Source of the DNA: Roseobacter ponti
Lineage (GTDB): Bacteria; Pseudomonadota; Alphaproteobacteria; Rhodobacterales; Rhodobacteraceae
Reading direction: 5' to 3'
Assembly (NCBI RefSeq): GCF_012932215.1
Contig: NZ_CP048788.1
Location: 3,410,001-3,474,000 of the forward strand
DNA length: 64,000 bases
A model generated the notes under the pieces. That model was not told where the DNA came from, made no database searches, and worked only from the letters and a program-made list of their open reading frames with translations. Made by a program: the position numbers and the translations under genes. Position 1 is the first letter of the stretch; each line of letters starts with the position of its first letter. Of this stretch, positions 8,777 through 16,639 are shown piece by piece.

Positions 8777-9391
8777 TCAGGCGGAGATCAGGCGGGCAAA
8801 CGGACCGGTCTGATCGGCCACAGTGGTTTTCAGCACCGCCAGCGACATCTCATCGTCTTTCACAAAATCGATGAAGTTCTGATTGAGGTTGCTGAAAATC
8901 AGCCCGCCCAGCGCCTGCGCATCCAGATCGACTCTTACATCTCCCCTCGACTGCAGGGCGGCGACAAGATCGGTTACCTGGGCTGCCAGTCGCCTGTCCA
9001 GATCATGATAAAGCTGTCCGTTACGCGTGCCCGGGGCCTCGATCGAGAGCGCCATGGCGCTGCGCCACATCTCCTTTGAGAGATACTCCAGCGAGTGGTC
9101 GTAATAGCCATAGATCAGCGACAGAAGTGCCACCTGCACCCCCCCGGGCGGGTTGGCTACGAGTTCGGCCCCGGCCTCGAGCACTTCCTCGACTTCCATG
9201 GCCACCACAGCGATCAGAATATCGCCTTTGGTCTGGTAGTAATTATAGACCGTGCCCACCGAAACGCCGGCCCTGCCCGCGATGTCACCGATTCGCACCG
9301 ACCGGTATCCGCCGGCCCGAAACTGCGAAACGGCGGCCCCGAGAATGCGGCTCCGGCGGTCTGCCTTCTGTTTTTCACGCAATCCGGACAT
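8777..9391 (-). CDS. TetR-family transcriptional regulator
   Basis: This is a TetR-type repressor with an N-terminal helix-turn-helix: KADRRSRILGAAVSQF, then IGDIAGRAGVSVGTVYNYYQ and TKGDIL. The C-terminal all-helical ligand domain is not recognisable further. The start used here is the ATG at 9391 (204 residues), because TetR proteins normally begin close to the KADRRSRIL helix; an in-frame ATG at 9454 would add 21 residues without family support. It is divergent from the PotD-type operon and is its likely local regulator. The ligand is unknown. Confidence 0.82.
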   Translation of the reverse strand: MSGLREKQKADRRSRILGAAVSQFRAGGYRSVRIGDIAGRAGVSVGTVYNYYQTKGDILIAVVAMEVEEVLEAGAELVANPPGGVQVALLSLIYGYYDHSLEYLSKEMWRSAMALSIEAPGTRNGQLYHDLDRRLAAQVTDLVAALQSRGDVRVDLDAQALGGLIFSNLNQNFIDFVKDDEMSLAVLKTTVADQTGPFARLISA

Positions 9392-9428
9392 TTGATCTTT
9401 CGCTTTGGCGGGATATTTACGATTTAGC

Positions 9429-9455
9429 GTTGACGAAATTATGAATGAGTTCAAC
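9429..9455. promoter_or_regulatory. Inverted repeat between TetR gene and Pot-type operon
   Basis: GTTGA (9429-9433) and TCAAC (9451-9455) face each other, with a nested TGAA-N4-TTCA dyad at 9442-9453. The element lies between the divergent genes, 57 bp before the potD-type start, where a TetR operator would be expected. Binding is inferred from position and symmetry only. Confidence 0.35.
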
Positions 9456-9511
9456 TTTTTTCACAGCGGTGCCGGGAAAAGGTGCCACAGTCATAACAAG
9501 GGAGTGAATAA

Positions 9512-10567
9512 ATGAGCCGCATGACAACAATTCTGCTGAGTACTACGGTGCTGGGCCTGAGCGCAGCAGCTGCTGCCGCCGAAGGAGAACTCAATGCCCT
9601 GGTGTGGTGCGACCACACTGATCCCGGGCTGATCGAACCCTTCGAAGAAGAGTTCGGCGTTAAGGTAAACCTGCGCGAATATGAAGGCACAGGGGCCGCA
9701 CTTGCACTGCTGGAGCAATCCCGCCCAGGCGACTGGGACGTGCTGGTGATCGACGGCATCGACGTCTTCCGCGCGGTGGATGCGGGCCTGCTGGCGCCGC
9801 TGCCCGCCGAAGGTCTGCCGACGGCTGATTTCTTCCCCGAGGTGGTGATGGCCGACAATAATGTGGTCGATGGCGTGACCTATGCCGTGACCGAAAAGTT
9901 CGGCTACAACACGATTTCCTATAACTCCGAAAAGGTCGATCCGGCGGATATGGAAAGCCTCGCGACCGTCTGGTCGGACAAATACAGGGGCCGGATCAGC
10001 ATTTATGACTACTACCTGCCGGTCATGGGGCTTGCCGCCATCGCCAACGGGATCGACACTGCGGGCATCGACAGCGGATCGCTTGAGACCATCGGTGGCA
10101 CGCTTTCCACCCTGCGCGGTCAGGCGGCATCGGTTGCCGGCGTTGTGGCGGCCCAGACAGCGCTTGCCACGGGCGAGGTTGATATCGTCGTGGGCGGCGG
10201 CGAGTGGCTGACAGCCGTGCTGGCCGAAGAGCAGCCCGAACTGACCTGGACGATCCCGAAAGAGGGTGCGGTCCGCTGGGCGCAGTCCATCGGGGTGCTG
10301 GAGGCCAGCGAGAACAAGGATATGGCCATGGAGTTCGTGAAATACATCACCGGCCCCGAAGGCCAGGCGCGGCTTGCCACATCGTCGTGTTTCTGGGGCA
10401 TGCCCGCCAATGCCAAAGCAGGTGAGCACCTGAGCGATGACCAGAAAGCCGTTCTGCGCTGGGACAGCCAGGCCGATTATCTGGCCCGCACACAGCTTTA
10501 TCCGGCCCCTGACACCGATCTCGACATCGAGATGCAGGACCTCTGGCTCGATACGCTCCAGCAGTGA
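9512..10567 (+). CDS. ABC transporter substrate-binding protein, PotD-like
   Basis: This 351-residue periplasmic solute-binding protein has a Sec signal peptide (MSRMTTILLSTTVLGLSAAA, cleaved near AAAAAEGE). The mature protein fits the spermidine/putrescine-binding PotD/PotF group: LNALVWCDHTDPGLIEPFEE, GDWDVLVIDG, EKFGYNTISYNSEKV, and the late FVKYITGPEGQARLA. It captures solute for the two permeases and the ATPase that follow, each overlapped by 4 bp. Polyamine is the default guess, but related proteins bind other cationic or carboxylated compounds. GGGAG precedes the ATG. Confidence 0.85.
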   Translation: MSRMTTILLSTTVLGLSAAAAAAEGELNALVWCDHTDPGLIEPFEEEFGVKVNLREYEGTGAALALLEQSRPGDWDVLVIDGIDVFRAVDAGLLAPLPAEGLPTADFFPEVVMADNNVVDGVTYAVTEKFGYNTISYNSEKVDPADMESLATVWSDKYRGRISIYDYYLPVMGLAAIANGIDTAGIDSGSLETIGGTLSTLRGQAASVAGVVAAQTALATGEVDIVVGGGEWLTAVLAEEQPELTWTIPKEGAVRWAQSIGVLEASENKDMAMEFVKYITGPEGQARLATSSCFWGMPANAKAGEHLSDDQKAVLRWDSQADYLARTQLYPAPDTDLDIEMQDLWLDTLQQ

Positions 10568-11415
10568 GCCGGCCTGCTCCACGTTTTAAGGGCGGGGGAT
10601 TTGTCGCCCCTGCCCTGCTGTGGACGCTTGCTTTTTTCGTCGTGCCCTTCCTTGTGATGGGCGCGATGAGCATTGCCACGCTTGAAGGGCGCACTCTTGT
10701 CTGGGGGTTGTCGCTCGCCAATTACATTGAGCTCACTGAAAAAGCCTATCTCTGGCGCGCGATCATGGTCTCGCTTGAGATTACGCTGACCGTGACCGTG
10801 GTTTCCGTAGTGCTGGCCTATCCGCTGGCCTGGATCATCGCCTTTCGCATCCCGCAGCGCTGGCAGCGGCTGGCGCTGTTGCTGGCGATCCTGCCGTTCT
10901 GGACCTCTTATGTGGTCCGCTCCTATGCCTGGCTGCTGGTGCTGGCGCGTGAAGGCGTGGTGAACCAGACGCTGATGACCCTGGGGCTGATCTCTGAGCC
11001 GGTGACCCTCGCCAATACCCGCTTTGCCACGGTCACGGGCTTCGTGCATTTCTTCGTGATGCTGCTGACGCTGACGATCTATGCCAACCTGGTGCAGCTT
11101 TCGCCCAATTACCGGCGTGCCGCGATGGATCTCGGGGCATCCGCGTTCCAGACTTTTCGCCATGTGATCCTGCCGCTCACGCTGCCCGGCATCGTCACCG
11201 GCGCGTTTCTGACCTTTGTCCTGTGCATCGGCGACTATGTCACGCCGCAGATCCTCGGCGGCAATACCGAGCTTACAGTGCCCCAGGTGATCATGGTGCA
11301 GCTCGGACGACGCGCCGATTTCCCGCTGGCCTCTGCGCTGGCGATTGTGCTCATGGCCATCGTCACGCTCGTCTATATCCTGTCGGCACGCTGGCTGAGG
11401 CTTGACCGGATATGA
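10564..11415 (+). CDS. ABC transporter permease, PotB-like
   Basis: This 283-residue inner-membrane permease has about six hydrophobic helices. The BPD_transp_1 EAA loop is visible as YRRAAMDLGASAFQTFRHVI followed by LPLTLPGIVTG. It begins with a GTG that overlaps the TGA of the solute-binding protein (GTGA). It pairs with the next gene to form the transmembrane channel of the Pot-type importer. Confidence 0.87.
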   Translation: MSRPAPRFKGGGFVAPALLWTLAFFVVPFLVMGAMSIATLEGRTLVWGLSLANYIELTEKAYLWRAIMVSLEITLTVTVVSVVLAYPLAWIIAFRIPQRWQRLALLLAILPFWTSYVVRSYAWLLVLAREGVVNQTLMTLGLISEPVTLANTRFATVTGFVHFFVMLLTLTIYANLVQLSPNYRRAAMDLGASAFQTFRHVILPLTLPGIVTGAFLTFVLCIGDYVTPQILGGNTELTVPQVIMVQLGRRADFPLASALAIVLMAIVTLVYILSARWLRLDRI

Positions 11416-12185
11416 TGCGCTTTCTGCCCTGGGTGTACCTCATCATCGCATTCGTTTTCATCTATCTGCCGGTGGCCTCGCTGGTGCTCTTTTCCTTTCA
11501 GGACGGCGGGCTGCCGGTACCGCCCTTTGAGGGGCCATCGCTGCGCTGGTATGCGGATATCCTCAGTGACGGGGATGTCATGGCCGCCCTCGGGAACTCG
11601 CTTCTGGTGGCCGCGGGCTCAGCCGCCCTCGCCTGCGCGCTGGGGTTTCTGGCGGCCTACGGTCTGGCGCGCCACGTCCTGCCGGGGTCCGCACTCATCC
11701 GCGGGCTGCTGATCGCGCCTCTCACCGTGAGCTATCTCATCGTGGGTCTCGGCCTGCTCATTGTGATCCAGCGTACCGGGCTCGGACTGTCGCTGATGAC
11801 TGCGGGCATCGGCCATGTGGTGATCAACCTGCCGCTTTGCTTTGCCATCATCTATGCCTCCATGGGTGCACAGCAGCGGAACGCCGAACGCGCCGCACGT
11901 GATCTGGGGGCTGATGAGTTCCGCGTCATCACGCTTGTCACCATCCCGATGCTGGCTCCGGCCATTGCCGCGGCGTTCTTCTTGTCCGTCACGCTCAGCT
12001 GGGATGAGTTCATCATCTCATTCCTGCTCACCCGCTTTGACGTCACCCTGCCGGTCGAGATCTGGTCGATGCTGCGCTCCGGCCTCTCGCCCCGGCTCAA
12101 TGCCATCGGCAGTCTTGTCTTTCTGGTCTCCGTGACAGCGGTGCTCATCCTCGAAATCTTTGTCTTCAGAAAAAACCGCTCATGA
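11412..12185 (+). CDS. ABC transporter permease, PotC-like
   Basis: This is the second membrane subunit of the importer, 257 residues with about six helices. Its EAA loop reads NAERAARDLGADEFRVITLV then TIPMLAPAI. The ATG overlaps the previous stop by 4 bp (ATGA). It is shorter than PotB, as is usual for PotC proteins. Confidence 0.87.
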   Translation: MMRFLPWVYLIIAFVFIYLPVASLVLFSFQDGGLPVPPFEGPSLRWYADILSDGDVMAALGNSLLVAAGSAALACALGFLAAYGLARHVLPGSALIRGLLIAPLTVSYLIVGLGLLIVIQRTGLGLSLMTAGIGHVVINLPLCFAIIYASMGAQQRNAERAARDLGADEFRVITLVTIPMLAPAIAAAFFLSVTLSWDEFIISFLLTRFDVTLPVEIWSMLRSGLSPRLNAIGSLVFLVSVTAVLILEIFVFRKNRS

Positions 12186-13222
12186 CCGCACCTGTTTCAA
12201 TAAAATCTGTCAGCCACAGTTTCGGTGATTTTCAGGCGCTCACGGATGTCTCGCTCGAAATCGGCAGCGGAGAATACGTGACCCTGCTTGGCCCTTCGGG
12301 CTGCGGGAAAACCACACTTTTGTCCGTGCTCGGCGGTTTCATAGACCCCACCACCGGCGAGGTTCTGATCGACGGGCGCGATATGACCCGCGTGGCGCCG
12401 GCAAAACGCCCCACAACCACGATGTTTCAGGACTACGCGCTTTTTCCGCATATGTCGCTGCGCGATAACGTGGCGTTCGGGCTGCGCATGGCGGGCATGG
12501 GGCGCGCGGCCCGCTACGCCGTGGCGCATGAAATGCTGGATCTTGTGGGTCTTGAGCATGCCGCCGCCACCCGGCCCCATGCGCTTTCCGGCGGGCAGCG
12601 GCAACGGGTGGCGCTGGCCCGCGCACTGGCAGTGAAGCCTGATGTGCTACTGCTGGATGAACCACTTGGCGCGCTCGATCTGAAACTGCGGCGGGCGATG
12701 CAGGACGAGCTCAAATCCATACAGCGCCGCGTTGGCACCACCTTTGTGCATGTGACCCACGACCAGGAGGAAGCGATGGCCATCGCCGACCGGATCGTGG
12801 TGATGAATGCCGGCCGGATTGAGGACGAAGGCCCCCCCGCCCGTATCTACCGCGCCCCTGCCACGCTCTTTGCCGCTGATTTCATGGGCGAGATGAACCA
12901 TTTTCCGGCCCGCTCTGACGGCGCGTCGGTGACAACCGCTTTCGGGGCACTGCCCGGGCTGCAGATGGCCCCCGGCGAGGCTGTGCTCTGCATCCGTCCG
13001 GAGGCCATGCGCACTGGCGACGGCGCGCTGTCGTTCGGTCCGGGAAAGGTCGCCGCCTCTGCGTTCTTCGGCACCCATACCCGGGTGCAGGTCGTGCCCG
13101 AGGCCGCCCCTGATCTGGTGCTGACCGCGCATCTGCCGCCTTCGGAGATGCCCGAGGCCGGCAACCGGCTCACACTCTCGGCGGATGCCTCAGCATTCAG
13201 CCTTTTCCCGGCAGGAGACTGA
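12182..13222 (+). CDS. ABC transporter ATP-binding protein, PotA-like
   Basis: This 346-residue ATPase energises the importer on the cytosolic face of the membrane. It has Walker A GPSGCGKTT (residues 37-45), the Q-loop in MFQDYALFPH, signature LSGGQRQRVALARAL, Walker B VLLLDEPLGALD and the H-loop VTHDQEEAMAIADRI. The last 100 residues form the TOBE regulatory domain (AVLCIRPEAMRTGDG). The ATG overlaps the PotC-type stop by 4 bp. Confidence 0.9.
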   Translation: MTAPVSIKSVSHSFGDFQALTDVSLEIGSGEYVTLLGPSGCGKTTLLSVLGGFIDPTTGEVLIDGRDMTRVAPAKRPTTTMFQDYALFPHMSLRDNVAFGLRMAGMGRAARYAVAHEMLDLVGLEHAAATRPHALSGGQRQRVALARALAVKPDVLLLDEPLGALDLKLRRAMQDELKSIQRRVGTTFVHVTHDQEEAMAIADRIVVMNAGRIEDEGPPARIYRAPATLFAADFMGEMNHFPARSDGASVTTAFGALPGLQMAPGEAVLCIRPEAMRTGDGALSFGPGKVAASAFFGTHTRVQVVPEAAPDLVLTAHLPPSEMPEAGNRLTLSADASAFSLFPAGD

Positions 13223-13225
13223 CCC

Positions 13226-13957
13226 ATGGACCGTGCAGCCCCCGAAGACTGGTACCGTCTCGAACGCAAAAGCGATGATATCACGCTGATCGCGGAGCCG
13301 TTTATTCAGGAGTTTTACCGCTGCAACGTCTGGCATGTACGCGGGCGCGACCGCGATATGCTGGTGGACAGCGGCATGGGCGTTGTATCCCTGCGCGAAT
13401 GGGTGCCGCTGGTCACCGAACGCGCGCTCACAGCTGTCGCCAGCCACACGCATTTCGATCACATCGGCTGCCATCACGAATTTGACGACCGCTGCGTGCA
13501 CCGGCTGGAGGCAGAGATCATGGCCGATCCGACGAATGCCGCCACGCTTGCGGATCCCTACGTGACCGATGACATCTTTGACCGGCTGCCGCCCCTGCCT
13601 TACGCCTCTGCGCAGTACACCGTAACATCCGCCCCGGCCACGCGCCTGCTGGAAGATGGCGATGTCATTGATCTTGGCGACCGGCATTTCGAGGTCATTC
13701 ACACACCCGGCCATTCGCCGGGTGGCATTGCGCTCTGGGAGGCCGCGACGCAGACGCTCTTTTCCGGCGATATCGTCTATGACGGCCCGCTGATCGAAGA
13801 CACTTATCATGCGGATGCAAAAGACTATTACCGCTCAATGGTGCGGCTTTACGATCTGCCGGTGCGGGTCGTGCACGGAGGACATTTCCCGAGCTATGAC
13901 AGCGCGCGCCACCGCACGATCATCCGGGCCTGGCTCGACGAAAAAGACAGCGCCTGA
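13226..13957 (+). CDS. Metallo-beta-lactamase-fold hydrolase in the Pot-type operon
   Basis: This 243-residue MBL-fold enzyme starts 3 bp after the ATPase stop, so it belongs to the transporter operon. The zinc motif HTHFDH is at residues 74-79 (His74, His76, Asp78, His79). Further ligands are in HTPGHSPGG, FSGDIVYDG and the final VVHGGHFPSY. The layout is that of glyoxalase-II/lactonase-like members. It probably acts on the imported compound, for example as an ester or lactone hydrolase, but no substrate can be named. Confidence 0.8.
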   Translation: MDRAAPEDWYRLERKSDDITLIAEPFIQEFYRCNVWHVRGRDRDMLVDSGMGVVSLREWVPLVTERALTAVASHTHFDHIGCHHEFDDRCVHRLEAEIMADPTNAATLADPYVTDDIFDRLPPLPYASAQYTVTSAPATRLLEDGDVIDLGDRHFEVIHTPGHSPGGIALWEAATQTLFSGDIVYDGPLIEDTYHADAKDYYRSMVRLYDLPVRVVHGGHFPSYDSARHRTIIRAWLDEKDSA

Positions 13958-14023
13958 AAAAAACTTCGCAAAAATCACCTGTGCCACCAGGGATTGACCG
14001 CCGGGCTGCGTCAAACGAACGTG

Positions 14024-14569
14024 ATGCGAATGGAAACAAGCGACGAAGACCTCGCTCTGGCAGCGGCAGGCGGCGACAACCGCGCCTTTTCGGCGCTGCT
14101 GGAGCGGCGGTATGATACGGTCTTTCGTCTCGCATTCCGGCTCACAGGTTCGCAGCATGAGGCAGAGGACCTGACCCAGGATGTCTGTGCCGCACTGCCC
14201 GTGAAACTGCGCAGTTTCGCAGGCCAGTCGCGCCTGAGCACCTGGCTCTACCGCGTGGTGGTGAACGCAGCACATGACCGCCGCCGCAGGGCCGCGACCC
14301 GGGCGCGGGCGGCTGATGGATGGGGCGACTGGGAAGTGAACCGGCGCGCAGAGAACGCCGAGACGGCGGCGGAAATTGACTGGCTGACCATCACCATGCG
14401 CGCCCTGCCTGACGATCTGCGCGACACGCTGGCGCTTGTGCTCGATGACGTGACGCACCGCGAGGCGGCGCTTGTTCTGGGCGTCACAGAGGGCACCGTC
14501 AGCTGGCGCGTGTCAGAAGCCAAAAAACGTCTGCGCGCACTGCGGGCAGAGCAGGAGGCATCGCTATGA
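14024..14569 (+). CDS. ECF-type RNA polymerase sigma factor
   Basis: This sigma-70 family protein of the extracytoplasmic-function group has 181 residues from the ATG at 14024; an ATG at 14030 and a TTG at 13994 are alternatives. Region 2 is seen in RRYDTVFRLAFRLTGSQHEA then EDLTQDVCAALP. Region 4 is ALPDDLRDTLALVLDDVTHR then EAALVLGVTEGTVSWRVSEA. Its stop overlaps the start of the VWA-domain protein by 4 bp (ATGA). That coupling suggests that the membrane-anchored partner controls it, as anti-sigma factors usually do. Confidence 0.87.
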   Translation: MRMETSDEDLALAAAGGDNRAFSALLERRYDTVFRLAFRLTGSQHEAEDLTQDVCAALPVKLRSFAGQSRLSTWLYRVVVNAAHDRRRRAATRARAADGWGDWEVNRRAENAETAAEIDWLTITMRALPDDLRDTLALVLDDVTHREAALVLGVTEGTVSWRVSEAKKRLRALRAEQEASL

Positions 14570-16530
14570 GCGACGAATTCGACGACCTCAAAGCGGCGAT
14601 GCGCGCCGCCACCCCGCCCCCTGACCCGGGCAAAAAGGCCGCCGATCTGGCGCTTGCGCAGAAAAATTTCGCAGACCTCCAGGGATCGCAGGATGAGGCA
14701 CGTCTTACTTCCACCAGGGCCGGTCATGGCCTGCTGAACGGAGTAAAGACAATGCTGAATTCACTGACAACACGCGGCGGCCTGACCGCCACCACTGCCC
14801 TCGTGGCTGTCGGCGTCCTGTTTCTGACGCCGCTGGGCGAGGATCTGATGACGCCGCCCTCCCCGGTCACCGATCTGCGCAACCCGGTGCCCGCCGGCGT
14901 CGATTACGCGGATCAGGCTGAAGCGGAAAGCTCCGGGCCTGCGGACGATGCATCATCGCAGGATAACAGTGTCCCCCTTGTGCCACCCGCGCCACAGGTC
15001 TCAGATCGCGCGGCCAAAACATCCGGGCTGCGCGCGCCCACAGCCGAGCTTCAGTCGCTCGCTGAACCGATGGCCGACGCGCCGGTTGTGACCAAAGAGG
15101 TCTTCATCGACCGTCCCGCACCGCCAGAGCGGGACGCCGGCAGTGAAGAGTTTGCAAACGCCGACGCCAGCCCGGTGCAGATCACCGCTGAGACCCCGGT
15201 TTCGACCTTTTCAGTCGATGTGGACACAGCGTCTTACTCCGTGATCCGTAATTCTCTGACCAGCGGGTCTCTGCCCGGCGCCCGCGCGGTGCGGATCGAG
15301 GAAATGATCAACTACTTCACCTATGACTATCCGGCACCCGAGGGTGGAGTACCCTTCCGCCCGACGGTGAGTGTCAGCCCGACGCCATGGAACGCGGACA
15401 CGCAGCTGGTTCAGATCGGCATTCAGGGGGTCCTGCCGGATCTGTCCGACCGTCCGCCGCTCAATCTGGTGTTCCTGATCGACACGTCCGGTTCGATGAA
15501 CCAGCCCGACAAGCTGCCGCTTCTGGTGCAGTCTTTCCGCCTGATGCTGGGTCAGCTGCGCCCCGAAGATCAGGTGGCGATTGTGACCTATGCGGGCAGC
15601 GCGGGCCGGGTGCTGGATCCGACACCGGCGGGCGAGCGTGACGCCATCCTCGCGGCTCTGGAAAACCTCTCGGCGGGCGGCTCGACGGCCGGTCAGGCCG
15701 GGTTGCAGCAGGCCTATCGCACCGCCGCCGCCATGACGGAAGAGGGAGAGGTCAGCCGCGTTGTCCTTGCCACGGACGGTGATTTCAACGTCGGATTGTC
15801 AGATCCCGAGGCGCTGAAAGACTACATCGCCCGCGAGCGCGACAGCGGAACTTACCTTTCGGTGCTCGGCTTTGGCCGCGGCAATCTGGATGATGCAACG
15901 ATGCAGGCCCTGGCGCAGAACGGGAACGGACAGGCCGCCTATATCGACACGCTGGCAGAGGCTCAGAAGGTGCTGGTGGACCAGCTTACCGGCGCGCTCT
16001 TTCCGATCGCCAATGACGTCAAAATCCAGGTGGAGTTCAATCCCGCACAGATCGCGGAATACCGGCTCATCGGCTATGAAACCCGCGCGCTGCGGCGCGA
16101 GGATTTCAACAACGATGCGGTGGACGCGGGCGAGATCGGCGCAGGCCACAGCGTCACGGCGCTTTATGAGATCACGCCGGTGGGCTCGCCGGCACAGCTC
16201 AGCGACCCGCTGCGCTATGCCCCTGCCGCCGATGCGCCGCAGCTCGATGAGCTGGGCTTTCTGCGGCTGCGGTATAAAGAGCCCGGCAGCGACAGCAGTC
16301 AGCTCATCGAACTGCCCCTGACCGAGGATTCCGGTGCGCCGGGCGACAATGGTTTTGCTGCTGCTATGGCGGGTTTCGGACAGCTGCTCACCGGTGCCAC
16401 CTATACCGGCGATTGGGGCTGGGATGAGGCCATCGCTGCGGCCATTGCCACCCGCGGCGAGGACCCGTTCGGTTACCGCACCGAAGCCGTGCAGCTCATG
16501 CGTCTTGCGCAGAGTCTCAGCACCCGCTGA
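14566..16530 (+). CDS. Membrane-anchored von Willebrand factor A protein (YfbK-like)
   Basis: This 654-residue protein has a short cytosolic N-terminus (1-60), one hydrophobic segment near residues 70-90 (GGLTATTALVAVGVLFLTPL), a Pro/Ala-rich linker, a vWF N-terminal region (VSTFSVDVDTASYSVIRNSL, IEEMINYFTYDYPAP), a VWA domain and a C-terminal DUF3520-like region. The MIDAS metal site is intact: DTSGS at residues 306-310, with ATDGDFNVG later. The order matches YfbK-type proteins. The cytosolic tail lies where an anti-sigma domain would be, and the gene overlaps an ECF sigma gene, so envelope-stress signalling is plausible; this is inference. Confidence 0.82.
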   Translation: MSDEFDDLKAAMRAATPPPDPGKKAADLALAQKNFADLQGSQDEARLTSTRAGHGLLNGVKTMLNSLTTRGGLTATTALVAVGVLFLTPLGEDLMTPPSPVTDLRNPVPAGVDYADQAEAESSGPADDASSQDNSVPLVPPAPQVSDRAAKTSGLRAPTAELQSLAEPMADAPVVTKEVFIDRPAPPERDAGSEEFANADASPVQITAETPVSTFSVDVDTASYSVIRNSLTSGSLPGARAVRIEEMINYFTYDYPAPEGGVPFRPTVSVSPTPWNADTQLVQIGIQGVLPDLSDRPPLNLVFLIDTSGSMNQPDKLPLLVQSFRLMLGQLRPEDQVAIVTYAGSAGRVLDPTPAGERDAILAALENLSAGGSTAGQAGLQQAYRTAAAMTEEGEVSRVVLATDGDFNVGLSDPEALKDYIARERDSGTYLSVLGFGRGNLDDATMQALAQNGNGQAAYIDTLAEAQKVLVDQLTGALFPIANDVKIQVEFNPAQIAEYRLIGYETRALRREDFNNDAVDAGEIGAGHSVTALYEITPVGSPAQLSDPLRYAPAADAPQLDELGFLRLRYKEPGSDSSQLIELPLTEDSGAPGDNGFAAAMAGFGQLLTGATYTGDWGWDEAIAAAIATRGEDPFGYRTEAVQLMRLAQSLSTR

Positions 16531-16550
16531 GGCCCGGTGGCGCGAATCTG

Positions 16551-16580
16551 TTGACGCAGCCCGGGCTTTGCGCCTAGCGT
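16551..16580 (+). promoter_or_regulatory. Promoter of the DMGDH-like / mttB-like operon
   Basis: TTGACG (16551-16556) is separated by 18 bp from TAGCGT (16575-16580), close to the sigma-70 promoter pattern of alphaproteobacteria. Transcription would begin at about 16587, inside the left arm of the inverted repeat that follows. Confidence 0.5.
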
Positions 16581-16581
16581 C

Positions 16582-16617
16582 CCGGTGATACTGGACAGTT
16601 GTGTACAGTATCACCGG
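16582..16617. promoter_or_regulatory. Perfect 12-bp inverted repeat at the expected transcription start
   Basis: CCGGTGATACTG (16582-16593) and CAGTATCACCGG (16606-16617) are perfectly complementary, with a 12-bp centre. The right side includes TGTACAGTATCAC. No T-run follows, so it is not a normal terminator. Its place over the predicted start of transcription fits an operator for a dimeric repressor, or a 5'-leader hairpin. Confidence 0.6.
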
Positions 16618-16639
16618 CAGGCTGTTCAGGAGATCGGGC

